Positions 6,373 to 13,652 of a DNA stretch of 25,092 nt are shown piece after piece. Source of the DNA: Bacillota bacterium (GTDB lineage: Bacteria; Bacillota; Clostridia; Christensenellales; UMGS416); NCBI GenBank assembly GCA_023409755.1, contig JAEYRA010000007.1, positions 1 through 25,092 on the forward strand, read 5' to 3'. Positions within the stretch are counted from its first letter, which is position 1, and every line of letters begins with the position of its first letter. The position numbers and the translations under genes were made by a program. Below the pieces are notes generated by a model, which saw nothing but the letters and a program-made list of their open reading frames with translations, had not been told where the DNA came from and searched no databases.

Positions 6373-7602
6373 TCAACCCCGGCGGCGGGCACGGCGGCCT
6401 AGGTTGGGGCGGTGGGTTGGTTGTCCCTGGGGCCGGGGCGGAGCAGGCTGTTTGGGCAGCACCTCGAAAATTTCCATGGGGAACGGGTGCTCCTGCACCA
6501 CCGGGATGGTGCGGTTGCAAAATTTCTCAATATCCTTGAGGAGTTTCTTCTCCTCAAAGTCACACAACGACAGCGATACGCCAACCCTACCCGCCCGACC
6601 GGTGCGGCCGATGCGGTGGACATAGGTCTCGGGGATGTTGGGAATCTCATAGTTGATGACGTGTGAGAGGTCGTCAATATCAAGCCCGCGGGCAGCGATA
6701 TCCGTAGCCACCAGCACGCGGATCTTCCGGTTTTTGAACTCTGTCAGGGCCAACTGGCGGGCGCCCTGGGACTTATCCCCATGGATGGCCTGGCACTCGA
6801 CCCCGTGCTTTTTCAACTCCCGTGCCACGCGGTCCGCGCCGTGTTTGGTGCGGGTGAAGACCAACGCCGACTCGATAGACGGGTCCTGCAGCAGATGCAG
6901 GAGCAAGGCACGCTTGTTCTGTTTGTCCACAAAGTACACCGACTGCTCAATGGCCTCGATGGTGGGCGACTCCGGGGCAATGGTCACATGCACCGGATCC
7001 TTGAGAAGCGTGTGTGACAGCTTCACGATCTCCGGCGGCATGGTAGCCGAGAAGAGCAGCGTCTGGCGCGTGACCGGCGTGCAGGCGATGATCTTCTTTA
7101 CATCGTGGAGAAAGCCCATGTCCAGCATGCGATCCGCTTCGTCCAAAATGAGAATTTCCACATGGTTCAGGCTCACCAACCCCTGGCCCATGAGATCCAC
7201 CAGCCGGCCGGGGGTAGCGACGAGGATGTCAACCCCCGCTTTGAGCGCCGTCTCCTGTGGGCCTTGGGGAACGCCGCCAAAGATGACGCAGACCTGCAGG
7301 TCGGTGTACTGTCCGTATGTACGGAAGCTCTCGTCGACTTGTAGGGCCAACTCCCGCGTGGGGGTCAGCACCAGGGACCGGATGCGGCGCGGAAACTCCG
7401 GGGCGGCCGCCGCCAGTCGCTGCAACGTGGGCACAGCGAAAGCCGCCGTTTTACCGGTACCCGTTTGGGCGCAACCCAAAAAATCCCGCCCCAGAAGGAT
7501 GGGCGGAATGGCCTCCTGTTGAATAGACGTGGGGGTGTGGTAGTTCTCACTCTGCAATGCCTTTAAGATGGAAGGCGTTACGTTCGATTCGAAAAAATTC
7601 AA
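6373..7602 (-). CDS. DEAD-box ATP-dependent RNA helicase (RhlE-like)
   Basis: All core motifs are present in the 409-residue protein: Q motif with PTSIQ (24-28), AQTGTGKT (45-52), PTRELA (81-86), TPGR (130-133), DEAD (154-157), SAT (185-187), ARGLD (304-308) and HRIGRTGR (329-336). After the second RecA domain comes a short Pro/Arg-rich tail ending RRARRRG, typical of RhlE/CshA-like helicases that add RNA affinity through a basic tail. The start is TTG, chosen because AAGGAG lies just upstream and a promoter fits 44 bp away; no ATG is close. It probably unwinds RNA during ribosome assembly or decay, often in the cold. It is monocistronic, convergent with the hydrolase. Confidence 0.93.
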   Translation of the reverse strand: MNFFESNVTPSILKALQSENYHTPTSIQQEAIPPILLGRDFLGCAQTGTGKTAAFAVPTLQRLAAAAPEFPRRIRSLVLTPTRELALQVDESFRTYGQYTDLQVCVIFGGVPQGPQETALKAGVDILVATPGRLVDLMGQGLVSLNHVEILILDEADRMLDMGFLHDVKKIIACTPVTRQTLLFSATMPPEIVKLSHTLLKDPVHVTIAPESPTIEAIEQSVYFVDKQNKRALLLHLLQDPSIESALVFTRTKHGADRVARELKKHGVECQAIHGDKSQGARQLALTEFKNRKIRVLVATDIAARGLDIDDLSHVINYEIPNIPETYVHRIGRTGRAGRVGVSLSLCDFEEKKLLKDIEKFCNRTIPVVQEHPFPMEIFEVLPKQPAPPRPQGQPTHRPNLGRRARRRG

Positions 7603-7645
7603 GGGTTCTCCTTACAATGATAAAGTAGGCATAAGCCATCGTACT

Positions 7646-7675
7646 AGATTACCAACTTGCCGGGTAAAACGTCAA
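7646..7675 (-). promoter_or_regulatory. Promoter of the DEAD-box helicase gene
   Basis: On the minus strand TTGACG (7675-7670), an 18-bp spacer and TAATCT (7651-7646) precede the TTG start by about 44 bp. The predicted transcript leader is about 37 nt, too short for a complex riboregulator. Confidence 0.6.
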
Positions 7676-7714
7676 CATTATTTCTGTGGGGCGAAGCGAT
7701 GAAACAGAAAGCGC

Positions 7715-7739
7715 CCCCCTCATTTCGCACATGAGGGGG
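7715..7739 (-). terminator. Terminator downstream of dapF-dapL
   Basis: CCCCCTCAT (7715-7723) and ATGAGGGGG (7731-7739) form a 9-bp stem with a 7-nt loop. On the minus strand the stem is followed by GCGCTTTCTGTTT, a broken T-rich tail. It lies about 75 bp beyond the dapL stop and separates that operon from the helicase promoter. Confidence 0.65.
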
Positions 7740-7815
7740 ACGACAGATGTGCTGACAACGAAATGACTGAACTCAATGGCATCGCCCCCCGGACGGTACC
7801 ATCCTCATTTGCTGC

Positions 7816-9048
7816 CTATTTACCGCCGTTTTTCAGCCGCTCAATGGCCCGGGCAGTATTCACCTGGCTGCCGAAGCCGGTCAAACGAAGGTACCCCTCG
7901 CCGCAGGAACCGAAGCCCGAGCCCGGTGTGCCCACGATGTTGTAGCGCTCCAGCAGGTGGTCAAAGTACTGCCAGGATGTGAAGCCTTCGGGGATGCGAA
8001 GCCACACATAGGGCGCGTTCTCGCCGCCAAAGACCTGATGGCCCAGCTCCTCAAAGCAGGTGCGGATGGCCTGGGCGTTTCTCATGTAGTATGCCACATT
8101 CTGGCGGGTCTGCGCCTTGCCCTCGGGGGTGTAGATGGCAGCCGCCGCCTTCTGGATGATGTAGGCCACGCCGTTGAACATGGTGCTCTGCCGCCGGGCC
8201 CACAGCTTGTTGAGGGAAGCGGTGCCGCCCTCCTTGATACGCCCCTTGATGTCCTTGGGCACGATGGTGTAGGAACAGCGCACACCGGTGAACCCCGCCG
8301 TCTTGGAGTAGCTGCGGAACTCCACCGCAACCTCACGCGCACCCTCAATTTCATAGATGGAGTGGGGCAGGCTGTCGTCGCTGATGTAGGCTTCATAAGC
8401 GCTGTCAAAGAGAATGAGGCTGCCATGCCGCCTGGCATAATCGACCCACTTCTTCAGCTCCACACGGTTCATGACCGTACCGGTGGGGTTGTTCGGAGAG
8501 CACAGGTAGATGACGTCGACCTTGTGGCGCGGCAGATCCGGCTGGAAGTTGCTCTCTGCCAGGCAGGGCATCAGCCGGATGCGGGTGAACTTGCCATCGG
8601 GCTGCACCTTGCCGCCGTTGCCGGCGATCACGTTGCTATCGAGGTACACGGGGTACACCGGGTCGGTGATGGCGATGATGTTGCCAGTATCCAGCATATC
8701 GGTAAAATTAGCCGTGTCGTTCTTCGCCCCGTCGGATATGAAGACTTCGTCCACGTCCACCTTGACGCCCCGCGCCTGGTAGTCGTGCTCCACAATGGCC
8801 TGGCGCAGGAAGTCATACCCGCCATCGGGGGCATAGCCACGGAACGTCTCCGCACGGCCCTGCTCGTCCACTGCTTCATGCAGTGCGGTCAGCACGGCCT
8901 GAGGCAGCGGCAGTGTGACATCGCCGATGCCCATGCGAATGAGCTCATCAGCCGGGTGGGCGGCGGTGTACTCCGCCACTTTGCGTGCCACCGTGGAAAA
9001 CAGGTAATTGTCCTGCAGCAGTTGAAAATTGCCGTTGGCCCAGATCAT
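7816..9048 (-). CDS. dapL: LL-diaminopimelate aminotransferase
   Basis: A 410-residue class I/II PLP aminotransferase of the DapL type, which converts tetrahydrodipicolinate directly to LL-diaminopimelate with glutamate as amino donor, bypassing the succinyl/acetyl branches of lysine synthesis. The N-terminal LQDNYLFSTVARKV and IRMGIGDVTLPLP, the segment FRGYAPDGGYDFLR, CSPNNPTG (183-190) and the PLP lysine in SYSKTAGFTG (Lys249) all match the family, as does the length. The ATG overlaps the dapF stop as ATGA, so the enzyme is translationally coupled to the epimerase that uses its product. Together they supply meso-diaminopimelate for peptidoglycan and lysine. Confidence 0.95.
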   Translation of the reverse strand: MIWANGNFQLLQDNYLFSTVARKVAEYTAAHPADELIRMGIGDVTLPLPQAVLTALHEAVDEQGRAETFRGYAPDGGYDFLRQAIVEHDYQARGVKVDVDEVFISDGAKNDTANFTDMLDTGNIIAITDPVYPVYLDSNVIAGNGGKVQPDGKFTRIRLMPCLAESNFQPDLPRHKVDVIYLCSPNNPTGTVMNRVELKKWVDYARRHGSLILFDSAYEAYISDDSLPHSIYEIEGAREVAVEFRSYSKTAGFTGVRCSYTIVPKDIKGRIKEGGTASLNKLWARRQSTMFNGVAYIIQKAAAAIYTPEGKAQTRQNVAYYMRNAQAIRTCFEELGHQVFGGENAPYVWLRIPEGFTSWQYFDHLLERYNIVGTPGSGFGSCGEGYLRLTGFGSQVNTARAIERLKNGGK

Positions 9049-9908
9049 AGTGTTCCTCCTAACAAAGCGTCAATGTCTATCTCGCCGGTAAAGACCTCCA
9101 CCGCCGGGCCCGTCATGAAGACGCTGCCCTGCAGGCTTGGCCATTCAATCGTCAGCGTGCCACCGCGCAGTGCCACATCCACGCGGTCATCCACCAACCC
9201 GCGTGCCATCGAGACCACTGCCGTGGCACAGGCCCCGGTGCCGCAGGCCATCGTCTCACCGCTGCCCCGCTCCCACACCCGCATCTGGATGTGAGACCGA
9301 TCCATGACCCGGGCAAACTCGATGTTGGCACGGCGGGGAAACAGAGTGTGATTCTCCAGTAAAGGGCCGATGCGCGGCAGATCCAGCGCCATCGGGTCAT
9401 CCACATAGGTCACCGCGTGGGGGTTGCCCGTGGAGGCGCAATGCAGTGTCCAGGTCTTGCCGTCGGCTTCGGCGGTCAGATCAAAGGGGCGCTCCGCCGC
9501 CACCGGGATCAGTTGTGGATCAAAGACAGGCGCACCCATGTCCACCCGCACCCTCTCAATGCTGCCGTCAGCACCGGGGAACAGCTTTAAATACTTCAGC
9601 CCACCGAGCGTTTCGATGGTCAGATCCAGCTTGTCGGTCAGCCCATGGTCGTGGGCATACTTACCCACACAACGAATGGCATTTCCGCACATCTCCGCCT
9701 CACTGCCGTCACAGGCATTGAGCATGCGCATACGGAAATCAGCCCGTTGCGACGGGCAAATAAGAACGAGGCCATCGCTTCCCACGCCGGTGTGACGGTC
9801 GGCCAGGGCTACGGTGAGACGGGCCAGCAGGCTTTCCTCCAGCGGCTCGGCTGCCACGTCCACATAGACATAATCGTTCGCCGCGCCGTGCATTTTTGTA
9901 AATCGCAT
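9045..9908 (-). CDS. dapF: Diaminopimelate epimerase
   Basis: The 287-residue cytosolic enzyme isomerises LL- to meso-diaminopimelate without a cofactor. The catalytic cysteine pair is clear: Cys74 in EMCGNAIRC and Cys222 in ACGTGACA, with the N-terminal signature MRFTKMHGAANDY. The frame stays open 67 codons upstream, but ATG 9908 is the start: it has GGAGG 9 nt before it, it gives the family's N-terminus, and the predicted promoter lies within the upstream extension. It is the first gene of the dapF-dapL pair, joined by a 4-nt ATGA overlap. The leader of about 118 nt is too short for a lysine riboswitch and shows none of its motifs. Confidence 0.95.
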   Translation of the reverse strand: MRFTKMHGAANDYVYVDVAAEPLEESLLARLTVALADRHTGVGSDGLVLICPSQRADFRMRMLNACDGSEAEMCGNAIRCVGKYAHDHGLTDKLDLTIETLGGLKYLKLFPGADGSIERVRVDMGAPVFDPQLIPVAAERPFDLTAEADGKTWTLHCASTGNPHAVTYVDDPMALDLPRIGPLLENHTLFPRRANIEFARVMDRSHIQMRVWERGSGETMACGTGACATAVVSMARGLVDDRVDVALRGGTLTIEWPSLQGSVFMTGPAVEVFTGEIDIDALLGGTL

Positions 9909-10032
9909 CGAATACAACCTCCGCCCATGAATTGCGGGGCGACGGGCAGTCCAACGGGCGTCAAACAACTCGCCGTCAGGGGAGAATGGGGGATAATGAA
10001 GGACTAAAGCGATCTCCCTGCATTTTGATTCC

Positions 10033-10062
10033 AGTATAACAGAGTCATTGCCCATAACGCAA
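10033..10062 (-). promoter_or_regulatory. Promoter of dapF-dapL
   Basis: On the minus strand TTGCGT (10062-10057), an 18-bp spacer and TATACT (10038-10033) with a TG one base before the -10. The start would be near 10026, leaving a leader of about 118 nt. A perfect inverted repeat (10059-10073) overlaps the -35. Confidence 0.55.
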
Positions 10063-10093
10063 GGTCTCCTTGCATGAGAAACATCTTTCTCAT
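10059..10093. repeat. Two adjacent perfect inverted repeats between divergent dapF and Gfo/Idh/MocA genes
   Basis: GCAAGG-TCT-CCTTGC (10059-10073) is immediately followed by ATGAGAAA-CATC-TTTCTCAT (10074-10093). The first overlaps the dapF -35; the second lies about 47 bp upstream of the -10 of the divergent gene. They could be operators for one or two regulators; no regulator gene is adjacent. Confidence 0.4.
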
Positions 10094-10139
10094 TCAAACA
10101 ATTTCGCAAGAGTACGCCTTCTTCATCGCGTCTCCGCCA

Positions 10140-10148
10140 TGGTATAAT
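10140..10148 (+). promoter_or_regulatory. Extended -10 promoter of the Gfo/Idh/MocA-like gene
   Basis: TGGTATAAT, a consensus extended -10, lies 26 bp before the ATG. The -35 region is poor (TCTTCA at 10120-10125, 17-bp spacing), which is usual for extended -10 promoters. The same ATGGTATAAT string drives the M42 operon. Confidence 0.7.
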
Positions 10149-10174
10149 ATGGGAAACCAGGGAGGTTGACCGAC

Positions 10175-11422
10175 ATGCAGTTAAGCGCGGTACAGTTGGG
10201 CGCAGGGGCCCGGGCTACCCAAAACTACGGCCCTTATGCCATGCAGCACCCGGAACAATTGACCATCACCGCGGTGGCGGAAAAGGATGAGGGCCGTCTG
10301 GCATTGTTTGCTGACCAGCATGGGGTTACCGCCGAACGGCGCTTCAGCGATTGGCGTACCCTGCTCTCTGGGGAGCGGATGGCGGACTGTGCACTTCTCT
10401 GCCTGCCGGCCGACGAGCAGCCCGCCTGTGCCAAGGCCGCGTTGGAGCGGGGTTACCATGTGCTGCTGGAGTCCCCCGTCGGGGTTGATCTTTCCCACAT
10501 CTCCGGCATTGTGCGGCACATGCAGCACAACCCCACTAGCGTCGTGATGATGGGCAACGAACTACGGTATTCGGCACTCTTTTCCACGGTCAAGCATCTC
10601 ATCGGTGAGGGACGGATCGGCCAGCCGCAGTCGCTGACGCTGACCACCGGGCTGGAGCACATCCTCTACTCCCACGTGTCTGTGCGATCCGGCAGCACCA
10701 CGTCGGCGGTGTCGCCGTTGTTAGCCACTGGGTGGCAGGGAATGGCGCTGCTCAACGACATTGCCAACGGTCCTGCCCAAAGCGTGTGCTCCTATGGCGC
10801 TCTCAGCTTCTTTACGGATGAAAACGCACCCGAAGGCGCACCGGCCCGTTGCCTTGATGGATGTCCGGCAGAAAATACCTGCCCTTACTTTGCCCCGCGC
10901 ATCTATCTGACTCCCAACACCAACTGGCCCGTTGACACCATCAGCACCGACCTTAGCTTCGAGGGCCGCCGTCGTGCACTGCTGTCCGGCCCCTATGGGC
11001 GTTGTGTGTTCCGCTGCCCCAACACGTCCGACGACCACCTGACCGCACTCGTGTCCTTCGGCAACGGCGCATTGGCCACGCTGACGATCAGTGCCTTCTC
11101 CATGACGAGTGACCGGACGCTGCATGTCATGGGGTCCTGCGGGGAGCTGCGTGCCTCCCAGCAGGCCGACACCATTGAAGTCAGCGACTTCCTGACCGGC
11201 CAGACCGAGATCATCACCGTGGACCGCAGAGCACTGCCGCCCGAAGACGGCGAGGGAATGCTGCTGCAATTCCTGGAAGCCGTGGCCACCGGGCAGAAGT
11301 CCGCACCCGCCTCCCACGGTGACATTGAAGCACACCTGCTGGCGGCGGCGGCTGAGCTCTCCCGTCGTGAAGGCGGTACAGTGGATATGGGTACCTTCCG
11401 CCGGACAGCCTTCGGACAGTGA
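10175..11422 (+). CDS. Gfo/Idh/MocA-fold protein lacking catalytic residues
   Basis: The 415-residue protein has the Gfo/Idh/MocA layout: N-terminal Rossmann fold starting QLGAGARA (family norm GxGxxG) and a C-terminal beta-sheet domain. A cysteine cluster, CLDGCPAENTCPY, shared with a sugar-dehydrogenase-like subgroup lies at about 227-239. The usual EKP motif is ESP (Glu99-Ser100-Pro101), losing the catalytic lysine, and the subgroup's KCCHDxDLL stretch aligns with TGWQGMALL, losing the His/Asp pair. It may still bind a nucleotide but is unlikely to be a normal dehydrogenase; a sensor or a different chemistry is possible. ATG 10175 has GGGAGG 9 nt upstream; the TTG at 10166 abuts it and is rejected. 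It is a single-gene unit ending at a strong terminator. Confidence 0.85.
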   Translation: MQLSAVQLGAGARATQNYGPYAMQHPEQLTITAVAEKDEGRLALFADQHGVTAERRFSDWRTLLSGERMADCALLCLPADEQPACAKAALERGYHVLLESPVGVDLSHISGIVRHMQHNPTSVVMMGNELRYSALFSTVKHLIGEGRIGQPQSLTLTTGLEHILYSHVSVRSGSTTSAVSPLLATGWQGMALLNDIANGPAQSVCSYGALSFFTDENAPEGAPARCLDGCPAENTCPYFAPRIYLTPNTNWPVDTISTDLSFEGRRRALLSGPYGRCVFRCPNTSDDHLTALVSFGNGALATLTISAFSMTSDRTLHVMGSCGELRASQQADTIEVSDFLTGQTEIITVDRRALPPEDGEGMLLQFLEAVATGQKSAPASHGDIEAHLLAAAAELSRREGGTVDMGTFRRTAFGQ

Positions 11423-11433
11423 TGAACCGTACA

Positions 11434-11466
11434 AAAATGCCCGCTTCCCTCGGAAGCGGGCATTTT
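11434..11466. terminator. Bidirectional terminator between convergent genes
   Basis: AAAATGCCCGCTTCC (11434-11448) pairs perfectly with GGAAGCGGGCATTTT (11452-11466), a 15-bp stem with a CTC loop and T-runs on both strands. It serves the Gfo/Idh/MocA-like gene on the plus strand and lrgAB on the minus strand. Confidence 0.92.
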
Positions 11467-11475
11467 CATCCTTTG

Positions 11476-12153
11476 CTACAGAAACAGGGAGTACACCACC
11501 GTGAACAGGCCAGCCAGGCCGATGGCAATGCCGCTCATTGCGCCTTCGGTCTCCCCCAGTTCCAGGGCCTTGGTGGTGCCCACGGCGTGGCTGGCCGTGC
11601 CGATGGCAAGGCCGGCCTCCACCGGGTTCTTCACCCGGAGGAGCCGGATGAGCACCGGGGCGAACACCGCCCCCAGAATGCCGGTGAACACCACAGCCGC
11701 CACCGTGACCGGCACAATGCCCCCGTGCTGGCGGGAAAGCTCCATGGCGATGGGCGTGGTGACTGACTTAGGCAGCAGGGTGAAGGTCAGTTCATCGCTC
11801 AGGCCAAAAAGCCGGCAGAGCCCCCACACGCTGCCCATGGATACCGCCGCACCCACCGCCGTGCCGCATAGCACCGGCAGCAGGTTTCGCTTGAGTACAT
11901 CCATGCGCCGGTGGATGGCCAGCGCCAGCGACGCCGTGGCCGGCCCCAGGAAAAGGGAAATGAGCCCCGCGCCACTCTGGTAATCCTCCAAGGGAATGCG
12001 GAAAAGCTGCAGCACGACGATGACCAGGGCGATGGCAATGAGGAGCGGGTTGACCAGGGGGCTGCGGAGCTCCCGGTTCACCCACAGGCCGACGGCGTAG
12101 GCCCCAATGGACAGCGCCACGCCAAAGATGGGGAGGCTGGTCCACTCACTCAT
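11476..12153 (-). CDS. lrgB: LrgB/CidB-family membrane protein
   Basis: The 225-residue protein is almost entirely hydrophobic helices and matches the LrgB/CidB/YohK family: SEWTSLPIFGVALSIGAY at the start, LNxLLPKS-like LLPKSVTTPIAMELSR near residues 130-147, and GTASHAVGTTKALELGE near 185-201. The family is linked to murein hydrolase control and to metabolite (pyruvate or glycolate) transport with LrgA. I chose ATG 12153 because it gives the family N-terminus and forms a TAATG junction with lrgA; the longer reading of this frame upstream overlaps lrgA and is an artefact. It ends 9 bp before a bidirectional terminator. No LytSR-like regulator is adjacent. Confidence 0.92.
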   Translation of the reverse strand: MSEWTSLPIFGVALSIGAYAVGLWVNRELRSPLVNPLLIAIALVIVVLQLFRIPLEDYQSGAGLISLFLGPATASLALAIHRRMDVLKRNLLPVLCGTAVGAAVSMGSVWGLCRLFGLSDELTFTLLPKSVTTPIAMELSRQHGGIVPVTVAAVVFTGILGAVFAPVLIRLLRVKNPVEAGLAIGTASHAVGTTKALELGETEGAMSGIAIGLAGLFTVVYSLFL

Positions 12154-12521
12154 TACCGTGCTCCCCCTCTCAGCCTGTTTTGCAGGGCCACCACCGCCCG
12201 CACGGTGAACGCCGTGGCCGCAAACGTCAGCACCAGCGTAACCACGCAGATGAAGAGCAACACCCAAACGGTGCTCCGGATGGCCGCGAATTGCGCCAAG
12301 ATGCCCACGCCTGCCGGCAGAAAGAAAAACGCCATGTTCCCCAGCAGGAAGTCCCCCGCCCCGGCCACGGTTTCCTCCCGCAGGAGACCGGTGAAGAGCA
12401 GCAGGAACAGAAAGAGCATGGCAAGTACACTGCCCGGAATGGGCACGGGCAACACCAGCGCCACCCCCTCGCCCACCAGGCACAGGGCCAACAGAATGCC
12501 AAATTGTTTGATGTGCTTCAT
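12153..12521 (-). CDS. lrgA: LrgA/CidA-family holin-like membrane protein
   Basis: This 122-residue protein has four predicted membrane helices (about 5-25, 30-48, 62-82, 85-110) and the family motif LPVPIPGSVLAMLFLFLLL near residues 23-42, then a basic C-terminus (NRLRGGAR). LrgA/CidA proteins oligomerise like holins and act with LrgB/CidB. The ATG has GAGG five bases upstream. Its TAA overlaps the lrgB ATG by one base, so the two subunits are co-translated. Whether the pair affects lysis or carries a metabolite in this organism cannot be told from sequence. Confidence 0.92.
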   Translation of the reverse strand: MKHIKQFGILLALCLVGEGVALVLPVPIPGSVLAMLFLFLLLFTGLLREETVAGAGDFLLGNMAFFFLPAGVGILAQFAAIRSTVWVLLFICVVTLVLTFAATAFTVRAVVALQNRLRGGAR

Positions 12522-12550
12522 GGTTCCTCACGTTATGTCATGGCACAAAC

Positions 12551-12559
12551 ATCATACCA
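12551..12559 (-). promoter_or_regulatory. Probable extended -10 promoter of lrgAB
   Basis: On the minus strand TGGTATGAT lies 30 bp before the lrgA ATG. No convincing -35 is seen, as with other extended -10 promoters in this window. Confidence 0.5.
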
Positions 12560-12678
12560 CGACGATGGCTGCTCCACATAAAGTACCCATGTAAAAGATA
12601 GGCCTGAACTTTTGGACACTGTACACAGGGGTCAATGACACAGCTCTGAGTGTTTGACACCGCGGATCGGAAAGCCCC

Positions 12679-12813
12679 TCAATTCAACCACCCGATTAGC
12701 ACGCAACTCCCAGAATGTAGCCTGAACGTACCGGCTGGACTGCCCTCGGGGGACAATGCCTCAGCCAGCAATCGCTGGTAACACGCCACAGTCTGAACCG
12801 TCCATAACCGCAT
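12679..12813 (-). pseudogene. Probable N-terminal remnant of a DUF3841-like gene
   Basis: A 44-codon frame begins MRLWTVQTVACYQRLLAE, which resembles the start of DUF3841 proteins (M-x-L-W-T-x-Q), normally near 190 residues. It stops at 12679 and no continuation is visible in the other frames. The ribosome binding site is poor (AGGAAG about 11 nt upstream). It starts 26 bp after the HAD stop codon. The rest of the 318-bp gap (12522-12839) holds the lrgA promoter and imperfect repeats only, including GTCAATGACAC/GTGTTTGAC (12631-12641, 12650-12658). Confidence 0.35.
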
Positions 12814-12839
12814 ACTGTCACCCGCTTCCTGCAAGCAAA

Positions 12840-13493
12840 CTAAACCAACAGGGAAAAGAGGATCTCCTTCGCTTCCCACAAATTCTTAACCAGCCAATCG
12901 GCCAGGTGCTCCCCATTGCCCTCGGGCCGCACGAGGTCGGGCACCCAGATGGTGCGCATGCCGGCGTCCTTGGCGCCCCGCAAGCCCGCAGGCGAATCCT
13001 CCAGCACGACACAGCGGGCCGGGTCGGCCCCCACCCGCCGGGCGGAGAGCAGAAAGATATCCGGCGCGGGCTTGCCGTTGGTGATCTCATCGCCACAGGC
13101 TGAGCCGGAGAAGTACCCCAGCAGCCCCGCCTTGGTCAGCCGCCGCTCGGCCCCCTCCCGGGTGGTGGAGGTCGCAAGCCCCATGGGCACACCGCGTTCC
13201 TTGAGGGCGGCCAGTAACTCTGCCGCACCGGGTTTGACGACAAGGTCCGTCTCCAGCAGGTGGTGGTAGATGGCCTGTACCTCCCTCTGCAGGGCCGCGA
13301 AATCACCCTCCCCGCCGGGCAGTGCCGCCGCGATGATGCGCCGGGTGTGTTCCCAATCGACGCCGATCGTCTCCAGCACCGTCGCCTCGGACAACGCCGC
13401 CCCCATGGTCGCCGCTCCGTCCATCCACGCCCGCACGGCCAGTCGCTCGGTGTCCACCAGCAGCCCATCCATGTCAAAGAGTACCGCTTCCAT
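12840..13493 (-). CDS. HAD-superfamily phosphatase/phosphoglucomutase-like hydrolase
   Basis: The 217-residue protein has all HAD motifs: FDMDGLLVDTE with nucleophile Asp7 and acid Asp9, motif II in GLATSTTRE (Ser109/Thr110), Lys141 in NGKPAPDIF, and motif IV LEDSPAG (Glu165-Asp166). The helical cap sits between motifs I and II (about 15-85), the subclass I arrangement of beta-phosphoglucomutase, phosphoglycolate phosphatase and YcjU-like enzymes. The substrate is probably a small phosphorylated sugar or nucleotide and cannot be fixed further. GGGAGG five bases before the ATG supports the start. It is transcribed alone, divergently from the M42 peptidase operon. Confidence 0.92.
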   Translation of the reverse strand: MEAVLFDMDGLLVDTERLAVRAWMDGAATMGAALSEATVLETIGVDWEHTRRIIAAALPGGEGDFAALQREVQAIYHHLLETDLVVKPGAAELLAALKERGVPMGLATSTTREGAERRLTKAGLLGYFSGSACGDEITNGKPAPDIFLLSARRVGADPARCVVLEDSPAGLRGAKDAGMRTIWVPDLVRPEGNGEHLADWLVKNLWEAKEILFSLLV

Positions 13494-13590
13494 CTCCGCC
13501 TCCCAAACGCAATCTGTCCATCATTTTATCAGCCCACCGCTGATATGACCAGCCCTGGCGCCCCATTGGGGCTAAAATGGCCCCGCAGCA

Positions 13591-13619
13591 TGGTATAATT
13601 GAACCCGGAATGGTATAAT
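13591..13619 (+). promoter_or_regulatory. Tandem extended -10 promoters of the M42 peptidase operon
   Basis: ATGGTATAAT occurs twice, with TATAAT at 13594-13599 and 13614-13619, exactly 20 bp apart, 34 bp before the first ATG for the nearer copy. Neither has a good -35. Two start points about two helical turns apart are expected. Confidence 0.7.
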
Positions 13620-13652
13620 CTGCAAGATACATAAAGGACACGGAGGATCGCA

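Noticed and set aside
9909..10026. Lysine riboswitch upstream of dapF
   Set aside because: The leader of about 118 nt is shorter than the roughly 170-nt aptamer and its conserved junction motifs are not seen.
9909..10109. Upstream extension of the dapF frame to 10109
   Set aside because: The ATG at 9908 has GGAGG and gives the family N-terminus, and the predicted dapF promoter lies inside the extension.
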